From Lysobacter sp. yr284 (lineage in GTDB: Bacteria > Pseudomonadota > Gammaproteobacteria > Xanthomonadales > Xanthomonadaceae): DNA of 64,000 nt. Below, piece after piece: positions 1-11,643 of the stretch. How positions within the stretch are numbered: position 1 is the stretch's first letter; every line of letters starts with the position of its first letter. A model generated the notes under the pieces. The model searched no databases. It had not been told where the DNA came from and saw only the letters and a list, made by a program, of their open reading frames with translations. Position numbers and translations under genes: made by a program. Location: the NCBI RefSeq assembly GCF_900107375.1, contig NZ_FNPT01000004.1, forward strand, positions 248,001-312,000. The letters run 5' to 3'.

Positions 1-2299
<2,299 letters not shown>

Positions 2300-2506
2300 G
2301 AAGACTCCGGGCGGTGCGAACGGGGAACGTCGGGCCGAACGGCGCCGCCGCGGCCGGCCCGGTGGGGGCGCTTTGCCGCGAAAGGCGAGCTCGTTGACGC
2401 GTGGGGGCGGTCTGAGGCCGGCGTCTGGATTATTCGATGCCGGCCCGGTGCGCGGCCGAACCGATCCTCATGAGCAAATACCGATCAGTCATGCGACCAT
2501 ATCGGG

Positions 2507-4366
2507 ATGATTTCCTTCCGTGATTTCGCCCTTCGGCGCGGCGAACGCCTGCTCCTGTCCAATGTCGACCTGGCCCTGCACGCGGGCTGGCGGGTCGGCG
2601 TCATCGGCCGCAACGGCACCGGCAAGTCCTCGCTGTTCGCGGCGATCCAGGGCGAGGTCGAGGCCGACCGCGGCGACATCGACGTGCCCAACCGCGTGCG
2701 CATCGCCAGCGTCGCCCAGGAAACCCCGGCGCTGCCCGATCCGGCGCTGGACTTCGTGCTGTCCGGCGATATCCAGGTGCACAAGGCGGTGGTCGCCGAG
2801 CGCGAAGCGGTCGAGCGCGAGGACTGGGAGGCCGTGGCCGAGGCCCACCACCGGCTGGAAGAGCTCGGCGGCTACGACGCCACCGCGCGCGCCGGCAAGT
2901 TGCTGCACGGCCTGGGCTTCAGCCCCGACACCCACGAGCGCGCGGTCAAGGAGTTCTCCGGCGGCTGGCGCGTGCGCCTGAACCTGGCGCGGGCGCTGAT
3001 GATGCCGTCTGACCTGCTGCTGCTCGACGAACCGACCAACCACCTCGACCTCGACGCGGTGCTGTGGCTGGAGCAATGGCTGCTGAAGTACCCGGGCACG
3101 CTGCTGATGATCTCGCACGACCGCGAGTTCCTCGACGGCGTCAGCACCCACACCCTGCACCTGCACGAAGGCAAGGCCAAGCTCTACGTCGGCGACTACA
3201 CCGCGTTCGAGCGCCAGCGCGCCGAGCACCTGCGCCAGCAGCAGATCGCGTTCGAGAAGGAACAGGTCGAGCGCGCCCACCTGCAGAGCTTCATCGACCG
3301 GTTCAAGGCCAAGGCCAGCAAGGCCAAGCAGGCGCAGAGCCGGATGAAGCGGCTGGCCAAGCTGGCCGGCACCGAGGCGGTGCGCGCCGAGCGCTCGCTG
3401 CACATCGATTTCCCCGAGCCGGCCAAGCTGCCGCACGCGCTGCTGCGCCTGGTCGAGGCCGATTGCGGCTACGGCAACCACAAGGTGCTCGACAACGCCA
3501 GCTTCATCATGGAGGCCGGCGACCGCGTGGCGTTGCTGGGGCCCAACGGCGCGGGCAAGTCCACCCTGGTCAAGACCCTGGTCGGCGAGATCCCGCTGCT
3601 GGCCGGCGAGCGCAGCGGCCATCCGGACCTGCGCATCGGCTACTTCGCCCAGCACACCGTCGAATCGCTGCAGGAAGGGCGCAGCCCGATCGACCACCTC
3701 GGCGACATCGCCCCGGGCGTGGCCACCCAGCAGTTGCGCGACTTCCTCGGCAAGTGGAATTTCCCCGGCGATCGCGCGTTCGAATCGGTCGACGGCTTCT
3801 CCGGCGGCGAGCGCGCGCGCCTGGCGCTGGCGCTGATCGCCTGGCGCAAGCCCAACGTGCTGCTGCTCGACGAACCGACCAACCACCTCGACCTGGACAT
3901 GCGCGAAGCGCTGGCCGAGGCGCTGAGCGACTTCGACGGCGCGATCGTGCTGGTCTCGCACGACCGCCACCTGATCGGCCTGGTCTGCGACACCTTCGTG
4001 CGCGTCGCCGACGGCGTCGCCCAGCCCTTCGACGGCGACCTCGACGCCTACGCGGTGTGGCTGCGCACGCGCGAGGACAGCAGCGAGGGCAAGAAGGCCA
4101 AGGCCGCGCCGGCTGCCGCCGCTGCGTCCGCGCCGGCGGCGGGCAAGCCCGGCAAGAAGGTCAATCCGGTCAAGCTGGCCGAGGCCGAAAAGCGCGTGGC
4201 CGAGCTGGAATCGAAACTGCACACCCTCGACATGGACCTCGCCGACCCGACCAAGTACGCCGGCGGCGGCGACAACGCCAGCGAACTGGCGCGCCAGCGC
4301 GAGACGGTCGCGGCGGAGCTGGAGAAGGCCGAGGCGGCGTGGATGGCGATGTACGACGGGGCTTGA
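2507..4366 (+). CDS. ABC-F family ATPase, YheS type
   Basis: A 619-residue soluble protein with two ATP-binding cassettes and no membrane segments, which is the ABC-F layout. The first cassette has Walker A GRNGTGKSS, an SGGW signature and LLLLDEPTNHLDL. The second has GPNGAGKST, SGGERARLAL and VLLLDEPTNHLDL. Between them lies a charged linker rich in Gln, Lys and Glu (the P-site tRNA interaction motif position), and the C-terminus ends in an Ala/Lys-rich coiled coil. Similarity in order and wording of motifs is closest to E. coli YheS. ABC-F proteins bind the ribosome and modulate translation; the exact role of YheS-type members is little known. It is transcribed away from the TonB receptor gene and followed by a REP-like repeat pair. 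An ATG start at 2507 matches the conserved beginning of the family. Confidence 0.93.
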   Translation: MISFRDFALRRGERLLLSNVDLALHAGWRVGVIGRNGTGKSSLFAAIQGEVEADRGDIDVPNRVRIASVAQETPALPDPALDFVLSGDIQVHKAVVAEREAVEREDWEAVAEAHHRLEELGGYDATARAGKLLHGLGFSPDTHERAVKEFSGGWRVRLNLARALMMPSDLLLLDEPTNHLDLDAVLWLEQWLLKYPGTLLMISHDREFLDGVSTHTLHLHEGKAKLYVGDYTAFERQRAEHLRQQQIAFEKEQVERAHLQSFIDRFKAKASKAKQAQSRMKRLAKLAGTEAVRAERSLHIDFPEPAKLPHALLRLVEADCGYGNHKVLDNASFIMEAGDRVALLGPNGAGKSTLVKTLVGEIPLLAGERSGHPDLRIGYFAQHTVESLQEGRSPIDHLGDIAPGVATQQLRDFLGKWNFPGDRAFESVDGFSGGERARLALALIAWRKPNVLLLDEPTNHLDLDMREALAEALSDFDGAIVLVSHDRHLIGLVCDTFVRVADGVAQPFDGDLDAYAVWLRTREDSSEGKKAKAAPAAAAASAPAAGKPGKKVNPVKLAEAEKRVAELESKLHTLDMDLADPTKYAGGGDNASELARQRETVAAELEKAEAAWMAMYDGA

Positions 4367-4440
4367 GAGCGAGCGGCGTATCGCCCGTTTGCGAGCTGCG
4401 ATGCGAGCCGGAACGACGGCGATGCGGGTTCGTACCCGGC

Positions 4441-4552
4441 TGTAGGAGCGACGCGAGCCGCGACCGCGACAATGCGACTGCGCCGAAAGCGACTGCGCCG
4501 AAACTTCTGCAGTAACCGCGTTTTCGCGGTCGCGACTCGCGTCGCTCCTACA
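4441..4552. repeat. REP-like inverted repeat pair, family A
   Basis: Two 29-base units face each other: 4441-4469 and 4524-4552. The second is the reverse complement of the first with one mismatch, and each has TGTAGGAGCG at its outer end. Further copies are near 9412, 9517 and 9576. The arrangement is that of paired REP/BIME elements between convergent or co-directional genes; it may also end transcription of the ABC-F gene. Confidence 0.75.
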
Positions 4553-4710
4553 GTGGGGTAAGAACCCTCCCGCTCCGGTTTTCCGGCATGGCGGTCGCCG
4601 CCGGCGTCGCAAACCGGCCGCGCCGGCGGATGAGCGCTCGGCCGGCTTGTCGCCCTCTCCACACCCGACCCCCTATCGTCCCGCCCTGATTTTCGCCACA
4701 GGGGGGCCGC

Positions 4711-6024
4711 ATGAGCCGCGAACTGGTCTATCTGCTGCTGATCTTCGGCCTGCTGGTCATCCCGCGCGCGCTGCAGCGCTACAAGATCCCGGCGCCGCTG
4801 ACCTGCCTGTTGTTCGGCATCGTCGCGATGCTGGCCTGGGGCGACAAGTCGCACGACACCGTGGTCGGCATGCTGGCCACGCTGGGCATTTCCTCGTTGT
4901 TCCTGTTCGCTGGCCTGGAGGTGGAACTCAGCGCGCTGCGCAAGGGGCTGTGGCCGTTGATCGCGCACCTGGTGATCCGCACCGCGACCTTGTTCGGCAT
5001 GGGCTGGCTGGCCTGGCGCTACGCCGGCATGGGCTGGCAGGCCGCGGGCTTGCTGGCGCTGGCGCTGCTGACGCCGTCCACCGGTTTCATCCTCGACAGC
5101 CTGGCGCGGCTGGGGCTGGACGAAGAGGAGCGGTTCTGGGTGACCAGCAAGGCCATCGCCGGCGAACTGCTGGCGCTGGTGGCGCTGTTCGTGGTGCTGC
5201 AGGCGGGCGACCCGATGCGCATGGCGCTGTCCTCGACCGCGCTGATCGCGATGCTGGTCGGGCTGCCGCTGGTGTTCGTCGCGCTCGGCCGCTGGGTCGC
5301 GCCGCACGCGCCGGGCTCGGAATTCTCGTTGCTGGTGATGGTCGGCATGATCGCCGCCTTCGCCACCGCCAAGCTCGGCGTCTATTACCTGGTCGGCGCC
5401 TTCGTCGCCGGCCTGATCGCGCGCCTGCTGCGCGAGCGCATGCCGCGCCTGGCCTCGCACGAGAACCTGCACGCGGTGCGGCTGTTCGCCTCGTTCTTCG
5501 TCCCGTTCTACTTCTTCAACGCCGGCACCAAGGTGCCCAGCGGCGCGCTGAGCTTCGAGGCGCTGGGGCTGGGCCTGCTGCTGACGGCGGTGGTGCTGCC
5601 GTTGCGGATCGGGGTGATCTGGCTGCAGCGGCGCGCGCTGTTCGGCGAGAAGCACGGCGCCAGCCTGCGGGTGTCGGTGGCGCTGGCGCCGACGCTGATC
5701 TTCACCCTGGTGCTGGCGGCGATCCTGCGCGACCGCTTCGCCTTGCCGGACGCCTGGTTCGGCGCGCTGCTGCTGTACGCCACCCTGACCACGATCCTGC
5801 CGTCGCTGGTGTTCCGCACCCCGTTCGACGTCGACCCGGCCGAGGACCACGGCCCGGTGCATCCGGACGACGCCGGCGACCGTCGCCGGCTCGCTGCGGC
5901 GGCCGGCAACGCCGCCGCCGAGCCGGAACCCACGGCGGTGCCGGCGGCCGCGGCGTTGCCGGCCGCCGCCGCGGCGGGACCGGCGCCTGCGGCCCGGCCC
6001 GATCCGCACCCGCCGGGCGGCTGA
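4711..6024 (+). CDS. Cation/proton antiporter of the CPA2 type
   Basis: A 437-residue integral membrane protein. About the first 380 residues consist of 11-13 hydrophobic segments starting with LVYLLLIFGLLVIP, followed by a long Ala/Pro-rich tail, presumably cytoplasmic. The pattern (short helices with LFAGLEVE, an acidic residue in the helix following SLFLFAG, and GVYYLVGAFVAGLIARLL) is that of the monovalent cation:proton antiporter-2 family (KefB/NhaS3-like). The expected role is exchange of Na+ or K+ for H+ across the inner membrane; no TrkA-N domain is attached, so regulation by NAD(H) is not suggested. The ion cannot be decided. The start at 4711 follows a G-rich stretch that is a weak ribosome binding site. 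Confidence 0.85.
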   Translation: MSRELVYLLLIFGLLVIPRALQRYKIPAPLTCLLFGIVAMLAWGDKSHDTVVGMLATLGISSLFLFAGLEVELSALRKGLWPLIAHLVIRTATLFGMGWLAWRYAGMGWQAAGLLALALLTPSTGFILDSLARLGLDEEERFWVTSKAIAGELLALVALFVVLQAGDPMRMALSSTALIAMLVGLPLVFVALGRWVAPHAPGSEFSLLVMVGMIAAFATAKLGVYYLVGAFVAGLIARLLRERMPRLASHENLHAVRLFASFFVPFYFFNAGTKVPSGALSFEALGLGLLLTAVVLPLRIGVIWLQRRALFGEKHGASLRVSVALAPTLIFTLVLAAILRDRFALPDAWFGALLLYATLTTILPSLVFRTPFDVDPAEDHGPVHPDDAGDRRRLAAAAGNAAAEPEPTAVPAAAALPAAAAAGPAPAARPDPHPPGG

Positions 6025-6133
6025 AACCCAGCCGCGACCGGCGTTTCGGCGCGGCCGGGACGGCCGCGCGCTTGCATCGGCGGCCGCGAGCCCCAAACTA
6101 GCCAGCCTGAGTCGGCTTCCCCACGTTCCCGCC

Positions 6134-6481
6134 ATGCCCATCTACGCGTTCCAGTGCAATGCCTGCGGCCACAGCTTCGACCGCCTGCAGAAGCTGTCCG
6201 ATCCCGATCCGACCGTCTGCCCCGAGTGCGGCGCCGAGCAGGTCGGGCGCCAGCTGACCGCGCCGCAGTTCCGCCTGGCCGGCGGCGGCTGGTACGAGAC
6301 CGACTTCAAGAAGGACGGCGACAAGAAGCGCAACCTCGCCGGCGAGGGCAGCAGCGGCGGCGCCGCGGCGGACAAGCCGGCCGAGACGAAGACCGAAAAG
6401 AAGGCCGAAAAGAAGGCCGACCCGGCGCCCGCGGCCGCGCCGGCCGCGGCGAGCAAGCCGGCGGCCGGCGGCGGCAGCTGA
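6134..6481 (+). CDS. FmdB-type putative regulatory protein (zinc ribbon)
   Basis: A 115-residue protein that begins MPIYAFQCNACGHSFD with a second pair in CPECG, giving a CxxC...CxxC zinc ribbon in the first 40 residues. This N-terminus is typical of the FmdB family, whose biochemical role is not established. The second half is low-complexity Ala/Lys/Pro-rich and probably unstructured. In many proteobacteria this gene sits directly upstream of aspS, as here. An inverted repeat with a GCAA loop follows it. Confidence 0.85.
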   Translation: MPIYAFQCNACGHSFDRLQKLSDPDPTVCPECGAEQVGRQLTAPQFRLAGGGWYETDFKKDGDKKRNLAGEGSSGGAAADKPAETKTEKKAEKKADPAPAAAPAAASKPAAGGGS

Positions 6482-6509
6482 TCGCCGGACCCAGGCCGGA
6501 CCTCCGCAC

Positions 6510-6529
6510 AGGGCGCCGCAAGGCGCCCT
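6510..6529 (+). terminator. Short hairpin after the FmdB gene
   Basis: An 8-bp perfect stem with a GCAA tetraloop lies 29 bases after the stop codon. It has no U-run, so it could be an RNA stabiliser or weak terminator rather than a classical rho-independent one. Confidence 0.4.
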
Positions 6530-6790
6530 TCGCCGTTCTGGGCGGGCCTTCAGGGCCGATGTCGAGGCGCCCATTCTTGTGAGAGAGCCTTGAGGCCGCC
6601 ATGCCGCTGGCGTGCGGCGTGGCCTTCAGAGCCGAGGCGGCCGCGGTTGTGGGACGGCCTTCAGGCCCGACGCTTGCCGCTGCGGCCGCGGCGATCCAAG
6701 CCCGGAGCATCGGGCCTGAAGGCCCTCCCGCCAGCGCCGCCGGCACAAAAGCCCCTGCGCCGCCTGGGCCAATCGCCGCGGCGCCTGGAC
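6530..6790. repeat. REP-like cluster, family B (GGCCTTCAGG type)
   Basis: Between the FmdB gene and aspS there is no gene. The stretch carries several degenerate copies of a GGGCCTTCAGGGCC-type unit, near 6541, 6588, 6633, 6652 and, in inverse orientation, 6708-6730. They resemble the unit found after aspS at 8737. Multiple copies in alternating orientation suggest a REP element cluster. Confidence 0.55.
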
Positions 6791-6796
6791 TAGAAT
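6791..6796 (+). promoter_or_regulatory. Possible -10 element of aspS
   Basis: TAGAAT lies 130 bases upstream of the aspS start, the same hexamer as in the tRNA-Lys promoter of this window. No convincing -35 hexamer is seen at the right distance. Confidence 0.3.
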
Positions 6797-6925
6797 GTGC
6801 GGTCCCGGCCCCCGGCCGGCGAGGCGTTCGCAGCCCGGCTCCCGCCGCGGCCCCCGCGAGCCGCCTGCGGCACAACCCCCACGATCCAACGATCGGCCCG
6901 GCCGATCGACCAATCCGGAGCTTCC

Positions 6926-8692
6926 ATGCGTACCCACTTCTGCGGCCTCGTCGACGAGGCGCTGATCGGCCAGACCGTCACCCTGTGCGGCTGGGTCAAC
7001 ACCAACCGTGTCCAGAGCCACGTGGTGTTCACCGATCTGCGCGATCACGAGGGCGTGGTCCAGATCGTGGTCGATTCGGACATGGGCGAGCTGTTCAAGA
7101 CCGCCGGCGATCTGAGCGTGGAAAGCTGCGTGCGCGTGACCGGCAGCGTGCGCGCGCGCGGCGCCGCCAACGACAAGATCCGCAGCGGCAAGGTCGAGAT
7201 CCTGGCCGCGCAGATCGAAGTGCTCAACAAGGCCGAGCCGCTGCCGTTCCACGCCCACGAGAACGCCGGCGAGGAAACCCGCCTGACCTACCGCTACCTG
7301 GACCTGCGCCGTCCGGAAATGCAGAAGATGATGCGCACCCGCATCCGCCTGGTGCAGTCGCTGCGCCGCTGGCTCGACGCGCGCGGCTTCCAGGACATCG
7401 AAACCCCGATCCTGACCAAGGCCACGCCCGAGGGCGCGCGCGACTTCCTGGTCCCGGCGCGCATGCATCCGGGCGAGTTCTACGCGCTGCCGCAGTCGCC
7501 GCAGCTGTTCAAGCAGATCCTGATGGTGGCCGGCTTCGACCGTTACTACCAGATCGCGCGCTGCTTCCGCGACGAAGCCCTGCGCGCCGACCGCCAGCTC
7601 GAATTCACCCAGCTCGACATGGAGTTCGCCTGGGTGTCCGAGCGCGACGTGCAGGACACGGTCGAGGGCATGATCCGCGAAGTGTTCAAGGAAACCATCG
7701 ACGTCGAACTCGACGCCGAATTCCCGCGCATGACCTACGCCGAAGCCATGCGCCGCTACGGCTCGGACAAGCCCGACCTGCGCATCGAACTGGAGTTCGC
7801 CGACATCGCCGAACTGGTCAAGACCTGCGAGTTCAAGGTCTTCACCGATTGGGCCAACCACGCCGACGGCCGCGTGATCGCCCTGCGCGCGCCGGGCGCC
7901 GCGGGCTGGTCGCGCAAGCAGATCGACGAGGCCGGCGCGCACGCGGCCAAGCACGGCGCCAAGGGCCTGGCGTGGATGAAGATCGAAGACGCGTCCAAGG
8001 GCCGCGAAGGCATCAACTCGCCGATCGCCAAGTTCTTCGACGACGCCACCCTGGCCAAGATCGTCGAGGCCAGCGGCGCTTCGACCGGCGATGCGATCTT
8101 CTTCGGCGCGGCCGACTACAAGACCGCCAGCGACTTCATGGGCGCGTTGCGGCTCAAGCTCGGCAAGGATTTGAACCTCGTCGGCCAAGGCTGGAAGCCG
8201 CTGTGGGTCACCGACTTCCCGATGTTCGAGTGGGACGAGGAAGCGCAGCGCTACGTCGCCCTGCATCACCCCTTCACCGCGCCGGCGGTGGACGACATCG
8301 CCGACCTGCGCGCGAACGCCAAGACCGCGGTGTCGCGCGGCTACGACATGGTGCTCAACGGCAACGAGATCGGCGGCGGTTCGATCCGCATCCACCGTCC
8401 GCAGATGCAGTCGGCGGTGTTCGACCTGCTCGGCATCGGCGCGGAAGAGGCCGAAGCGAAGTTCGGCTTCCTGCTCGACGCGCTCAAGTACGGCGCGCCG
8501 CCGCACGGCGGCATCGCCTTCGGCATCGACCGCATCGCCGCGCTGATGGCCGGGACCGAATCGATCCGCGACGTCATCGCCTTCCCCAAGACCACCACCG
8601 CGCAGTGCCTGATGACCGGCGCGCCGTCGCCGATCCCGGACGCGCAGCTGGCCGAAGTGCATGTGATGGTGCGGCCGAAGGATCCGGCCTGA
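6926..8692 (+). CDS. aspS: Aspartyl-tRNA synthetase
   Basis: A 588-residue class II aminoacyl-tRNA synthetase, the usual length for the bacterial type. An N-terminal OB fold (residues about 1-105, starting [20 protein letters not shown]) binds the anticodon. The catalytic core follows with [11 protein letters not shown], motif 2 [20 protein letters not shown] and motif 3 [16 protein letters not shown], interrupted by the bacterial GAD-type insertion. It charges tRNA-Asp with aspartate in the cytoplasm. The start at 6926 is chosen over a longer in-frame extension because it gives the conserved MRTHFCG N-terminus and follows an A/G-rich site (CCGGAGC). The OB-fold loop reads NTNRVQSHV where E. 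coli has an RRRDLGS type sequence; this loop helps decide tRNA-Asp/tRNA-Asn discrimination in some bacteria, so specificity should not be assumed. Confidence 0.97.
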   Translation: MRTHFCGLVDEALIGQTVTLCGWVNTNRVQSHVVFTDLRDHEGVVQIVVDSDMGELFKTAGDLSVESCVRVTGSVRARGAANDKIRSGKVEILAAQIEVLNKAEPLPFHAHENAGEETRLTYRYLDLRRPEMQKMMRTRIRLVQSLRRWLDARGFQDIETPILTKATPEGARDFLVPARMHPGEFYALPQSPQLFKQILMVAGFDRYYQIARCFRDEALRADRQLEFTQLDMEFAWVSERDVQDTVEGMIREVFKETIDVELDAEFPRMTYAEAMRRYGSDKPDLRIELEFADIAELVKTCEFKVFTDWANHADGRVIALRAPGAAGWSRKQIDEAGAHAAKHGAKGLAWMKIEDASKGREGINSPIAKFFDDATLAKIVEASGASTGDAIFFGAADYKTASDFMGALRLKLGKDLNLVGQGWKPLWVTDFPMFEWDEEAQRYVALHHPFTAPAVDDIADLRANAKTAVSRGYDMVLNGNEIGGGSIRIHRPQMQSAVFDLLGIGAEEAEAKFGFLLDALKYGAPPHGGIAFGIDRIAALMAGTESIRDVIAFPKTTTAQCLMTGAPSPIPDAQLAEVHVMVRPKDPA

Positions 8693-8736
8693 TCCACCCG
8701 CGACGGCCCCGCGCCGGGCCGTCGCTTGCAGTTGTG

Positions 8737-8809
8737 AGGGGCTTCAGCCCCGACGCTTTGCGCTCAGGTCGCGACGATCTGGTACGAAAGCGTCGGGGCT
8801 GAAGCCCCT
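8737..8809. repeat. Perfect 23-bp inverted repeat after aspS (family B REP-like)
   Basis: Positions 8737-8759 and 8787-8809 are exact reverse complements separated by 27 bases; the arm contains GGGGCTTCAGCCCCGACGC. The element sits 45 bases after the aspS stop, so it may act as a transcription terminator or mRNA stabiliser as well as a mobile-type repeat. Confidence 0.75.
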
Positions 8810-8839
8810 CCCGCATCTGGAATCCGCAGCATCGCCGCT

Positions 8840-9382
8840 ATGAGCGCCTTGTCCATGTCCGCGAACTTCAGCATCCGCCGCGCCACGCCGGCCGACACCG
8901 CCGTCCTGGCCGACATTTCCGCGCGCAGCTTCGTCGAGACCTTCGGCGACTCGTACCCGCCCGACGACCTCGCGCGCTTCCTCGCCGACACCTATTCGCA
9001 TCGAGCCATCGGCGCGTTGCTGGCCGACCCGCGCTACGGCGCCTGGCTGCTGGAGCGCGACGGCGTCGCGGTCGGCCACGCCCTGGCCGGCGATTGCGGC
9101 CTGCCGCACGCCGAGGTCGCGCCCGCCGACGGCGAACTCAAGCGCCTGTACCTGCTGCGCGAGGCGCAGAACGGCGGCTGGGGCGGCCGCCTGTTCGAAA
9201 CGGCGCTAGCGTGGCTGGAACGCGACGGCCCGCGCACCCTGTGGATCGGCGTGTGGTCGGAGAACTACGGCGCGCAGCGCTTCTACGGACGCCACGGTTT
9301 CGAGAAGGTCGGCCACTACGACTTCGTGGTCGGCGAGACCCGCGACCACGAATTCATCCTGCGGCGCTCCGCCACGCGCTGA
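8840..9382 (+). CDS. GNAT family N-acetyltransferase
   Basis: A 180-residue protein with the GNAT layout: an N-terminal IRRATPADTAVLADI, the substrate-side region, a core strand LKRLYLLREAQNGGWGGRLFE where the acetyl-CoA pyrophosphate loop (Q/RxxGxG/A) appears as QNGGWGG, and the closing WSENYGAQRFYGRHGFEKVGHYDFVVG, the usual last strands and helix of the fold. It is expected to acetylate an amine on a small molecule or protein; the substrate is unknown. A second ATG five codons downstream (8855, MSANF) is an alternative start. It stands alone between repeat clusters. Confidence 0.85.
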   Translation: MSALSMSANFSIRRATPADTAVLADISARSFVETFGDSYPPDDLARFLADTYSHRAIGALLADPRYGAWLLERDGVAVGHALAGDCGLPHAEVAPADGELKRLYLLREAQNGGWGGRLFETALAWLERDGPRTLWIGVWSENYGAQRFYGRHGFEKVGHYDFVVGETRDHEFILRRSATR

Positions 9383-9411
9383 CCGTCGCTGCGCAAGCCA
9401 CACGCCCTGCC

Positions 9412-9623
9412 TGTAGGTGCGGCGCAAGCCGCGACCGCGCCAGTGCGAGGGCCGGCGCTGGCGGCTCTACGTTCGGGGCGCGGCCGGCTTGCGGATGCTG
9501 ACGCCGGCGGCTGCGGTTTCGCGGTCGCGGCTCGCGCCGCTCCTACAGGGAGATTGCGCACCCGCATGGGCTGCCTGTAGGAGCGGCGCGAGCCGCGACC
9601 GCGCCAATGCGAAGACCGGCGCT
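9412..9623. repeat. REP-like cluster, family A
   Basis: Three copies of the TGTAGGAGCGGCGCGAGCCG unit lie in this gap: 9412-9439 (forward, slightly diverged), 9517-9547 (reverse) and from 9576 (forward). The first two form a large inverted pair. From 9383 to 9760 no gene is visible; the remainder is GC-rich sequence between convergent genes. Confidence 0.7.
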
Positions 9624-9760
9624 ACCCCGGCCCGGCATCCGGGATGCCGCCCGATCGCGACCGCTGGCGCCGATCGATACGGTTCCGCAGCCGCAACCCC
9701 CGCCGCGTCCCGGCAAGCCGGCGAAACCGCGCACGAATGCGCGGCCCCGCCGGCAGCGGT

Positions 9761-10240
9761 TCACTTGCCGTCGAGCAACACGTTCAACGTGGTCGCGTCC
9801 AGCACGCCGCGCTTCTGCCCGAGTTTGAGCAGCATCGATTCCAGGTCCCCGGCCGCGGCCGAGACCCGCGTCGCCGCGGTCGCCGACTTGAACTCGGTAG
9901 CGGCGGCGGTGTCCACGCTGAGGTTGCGGCCTTTCACCGTCACCGTCTGCGGCCGGGCTTTCGCCGACGAGCCGCCGACGGGTTCGATCAGGATGCCGTT
10001 GTAGCCCAGGGCCGGTTCGGCCGCCGCGCCCGCGCGCGCCGGCGCGGCGAGGGCGTCGCCGAGGCGGCTCTCGATCGCGCGCAGTTGCGCCGGATCGGTC
10101 ACCGTCAGCTCCGGATTCGGCCGCCCCGAGTACACCAGGTAAGTGATGCGCAACCCCGGCGCGTCGGCGGCGTGGGCGAACAGCGGCGCGGCCGACAGCG
10201 CCGCGGCGACGAGCAGGGACTGGAACGGACGCTTGCGCAT
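9761..10240 (-). CDS. Secreted protein of unknown function
   Basis: A 159-residue protein. The start MRKRPFQSLLVAAALSAAPLFAHA is a clean signal peptide with an AHA cleavage site, preceded by a strong GGAGGAG ribosome binding site, which is why this ATG is preferred over a longer frame. The mature part has YLVYSGRPNPELTVTDPAQLRAIE, reminiscent of small periplasmic proteins in which the phrase SGRPNP recurs; no catalytic motif is visible. It lies 34 bases downstream of the LamG protein gene on the same strand, so the two are probably co-transcribed and may act together outside the cytoplasm. Confidence 0.7.
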   Translation of the reverse strand: MRKRPFQSLLVAAALSAAPLFAHAADAPGLRITYLVYSGRPNPELTVTDPAQLRAIESRLGDALAAPARAGAAAEPALGYNGILIEPVGGSSAKARPQTVTVKGRNLSVDTAAATEFKSATAATRVSAAAGDLESMLLKLGQKRGVLDATTLNVLLDGK

Positions 10241-10274
10241 GACTCCTCCTTGATCCTGGGTGATCGCGGCGCGC

Positions 10275-11471
10275 TCAGTTGATCTGCTCATGGCCGCTCC
10301 CCTCGATGCTGTCCGACCACACCCGGTAGAAGCCGCAGAAATCGCTGTACGGCCCGCGGTTGGCGGTGCGCGGGTCGGCGATCTCGTTGCCGGAATTGTC
10401 GCGGTTGGTGGCCGCGGTCTGGCCGGGCTTGTGGGTCCACTTGCCGTTGGCGTCGCGGCGGTACCAGTGGTAGTCGTAGCCCGGCGCGACCACCAGCGCG
10501 GCGATGTTCTTGTAGCTGGCGGCGTTGATCGCGGTGTCGGCCACCGGCTCCAGGCCGTCGCGTTCGGCCGCCGCGCGCACCGCGGCGCAGCTCAGCGAGG
10601 CGTATTGCGCGCTGGCGGCGCGGCCGGGCTGGGCGAAGGTGTTGGTGGCGCGGCCGTTGGCGTAGTTGTAGCAGTTGTTGTAGCGCTGGCGGGTGCCGCC
10701 GTCGTTCCAGTAGGTCGGCTGGTAGCTGGTGCGGCCGGGGAACATGATGTCGCCCAGACCGCCGCTGGCGTCGGCCGGCAGCGCGCGGTTGTAGACCAGC
10801 ACCTCGTCGGCGCGGTCGTTGAAGCGGTACGTCGCGCTGCTGATGTGCCCGCCGATCATGAACGGCCGCGTGGTGTTGTCGAGGTTGCCGGTCATCGGCG
10901 TCGGCTGGCCGGTGGCGCGGCGTCCGTCGACGTAGAACGAGATCGTGTACGGCGCGCTGCTGCGGTTGACCACCGCGGCGACGTGGTGCCAGCGGTTCGC
11001 CGCCAGGCTCACGCTGGAGTCGGAGACGTAGTTGCCCCAGGTGCTGCCGTCGTTGAGCTGCAGCAGCACGTTGCGGCCCTGGTCGATGCCGAAGGAATAG
11101 CCGCGGCCGCTGCCGTCGCCGCGGTTCTCGATCAGGGTCTTGACCGCGGCCGAGCCCGGCGCGGCCAGCCGCACCCAGGCGGCGACGGTGAAGCTGCCGG
11201 TGCCGACATTCAGGTTGGCCGAGTTCGGCACCTCGATGTACTTGCCGCCGCTGAGGTCGGCGGCGGTGCCGAGCCAGCCCCAGGACGAGGCCGCGCCGCC
11301 GATCACGCTGCCGTTGCGGCCGTAGCCGCTGGTGTCCGCGGCGCTGGTGCCGGACAGGTCCAGGTGCCATTCGCCGACCAGGCCGTTGCTGACCCGCGGC
11401 GGGGCCGCGTGCGCGGCAAGCATCGGCGCCAGCGCGACTCCCAGCGCCAGGAACCACGAGGATCGATTCAT
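10275..11471 (-). CDS. Secreted LamG-domain protein with a Cys/His C-terminal domain
   Basis: A 398-residue protein. MNRSSWFLALGVALAPMLAAHA is a signal peptide. Residues about 30-235 form a concanavalin A-like/LamG domain (GLVGEWHLDLSGTSAADTSG, FTVAAWVRL, NRWHHVAAVVNRSS, ISFYVDGRR, ADEVLVYNRAL), usually a carbohydrate- or protein-binding fold. The last 150 residues form a separate domain with NNCYNYANGRATNTFAQPGR, YDYHWYRRD and WTHKPGQTAATN. I recognise this wording from uncharacterised bacterial proteins but no function; a Cys followed by His is compatible with a cysteine peptidase-like or amidase-like fold, which is inference only. The ATG at 11471 is chosen for the signal peptide and a GGAGCGG site upstream. 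Confidence 0.8.
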   Translation of the reverse strand: MNRSSWFLALGVALAPMLAAHAAPPRVSNGLVGEWHLDLSGTSAADTSGYGRNGSVIGGAASSWGWLGTAADLSGGKYIEVPNSANLNVGTGSFTVAAWVRLAAPGSAAVKTLIENRGDGSGRGYSFGIDQGRNVLLQLNDGSTWGNYVSDSSVSLAANRWHHVAAVVNRSSAPYTISFYVDGRRATGQPTPMTGNLDNTTRPFMIGGHISSATYRFNDRADEVLVYNRALPADASGGLGDIMFPGRTSYQPTYWNDGGTRQRYNNCYNYANGRATNTFAQPGRAASAQYASLSCAAVRAAAERDGLEPVADTAINAASYKNIAALVVAPGYDYHWYRRDANGKWTHKPGQTAATNRDNSGNEIADPRTANRGPYSDFCGFYRVWSDSIEGSGHEQIN

Positions 11472-11643
11472 AACCGCTCCATGGTGCGCGCCCACGCCGG
11501 GCGCCGCGCGAATCTAGTGGGACGCCCGCGCGCGCGAACGTGATAGCGCACGCGGATCGGCCGCGGTCTGCGCCGCGGTTACATGATGTTTCGCGCTTAT
11601 GTGCGCGGCGGCCGCTGCGAAACGCGACGCGGGCCGCGTCGGT

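Noticed and set aside
2489-4612. 707-codon minus frame opposite the ABC-F gene
   Set aside because: No domain; mirror of the real gene.
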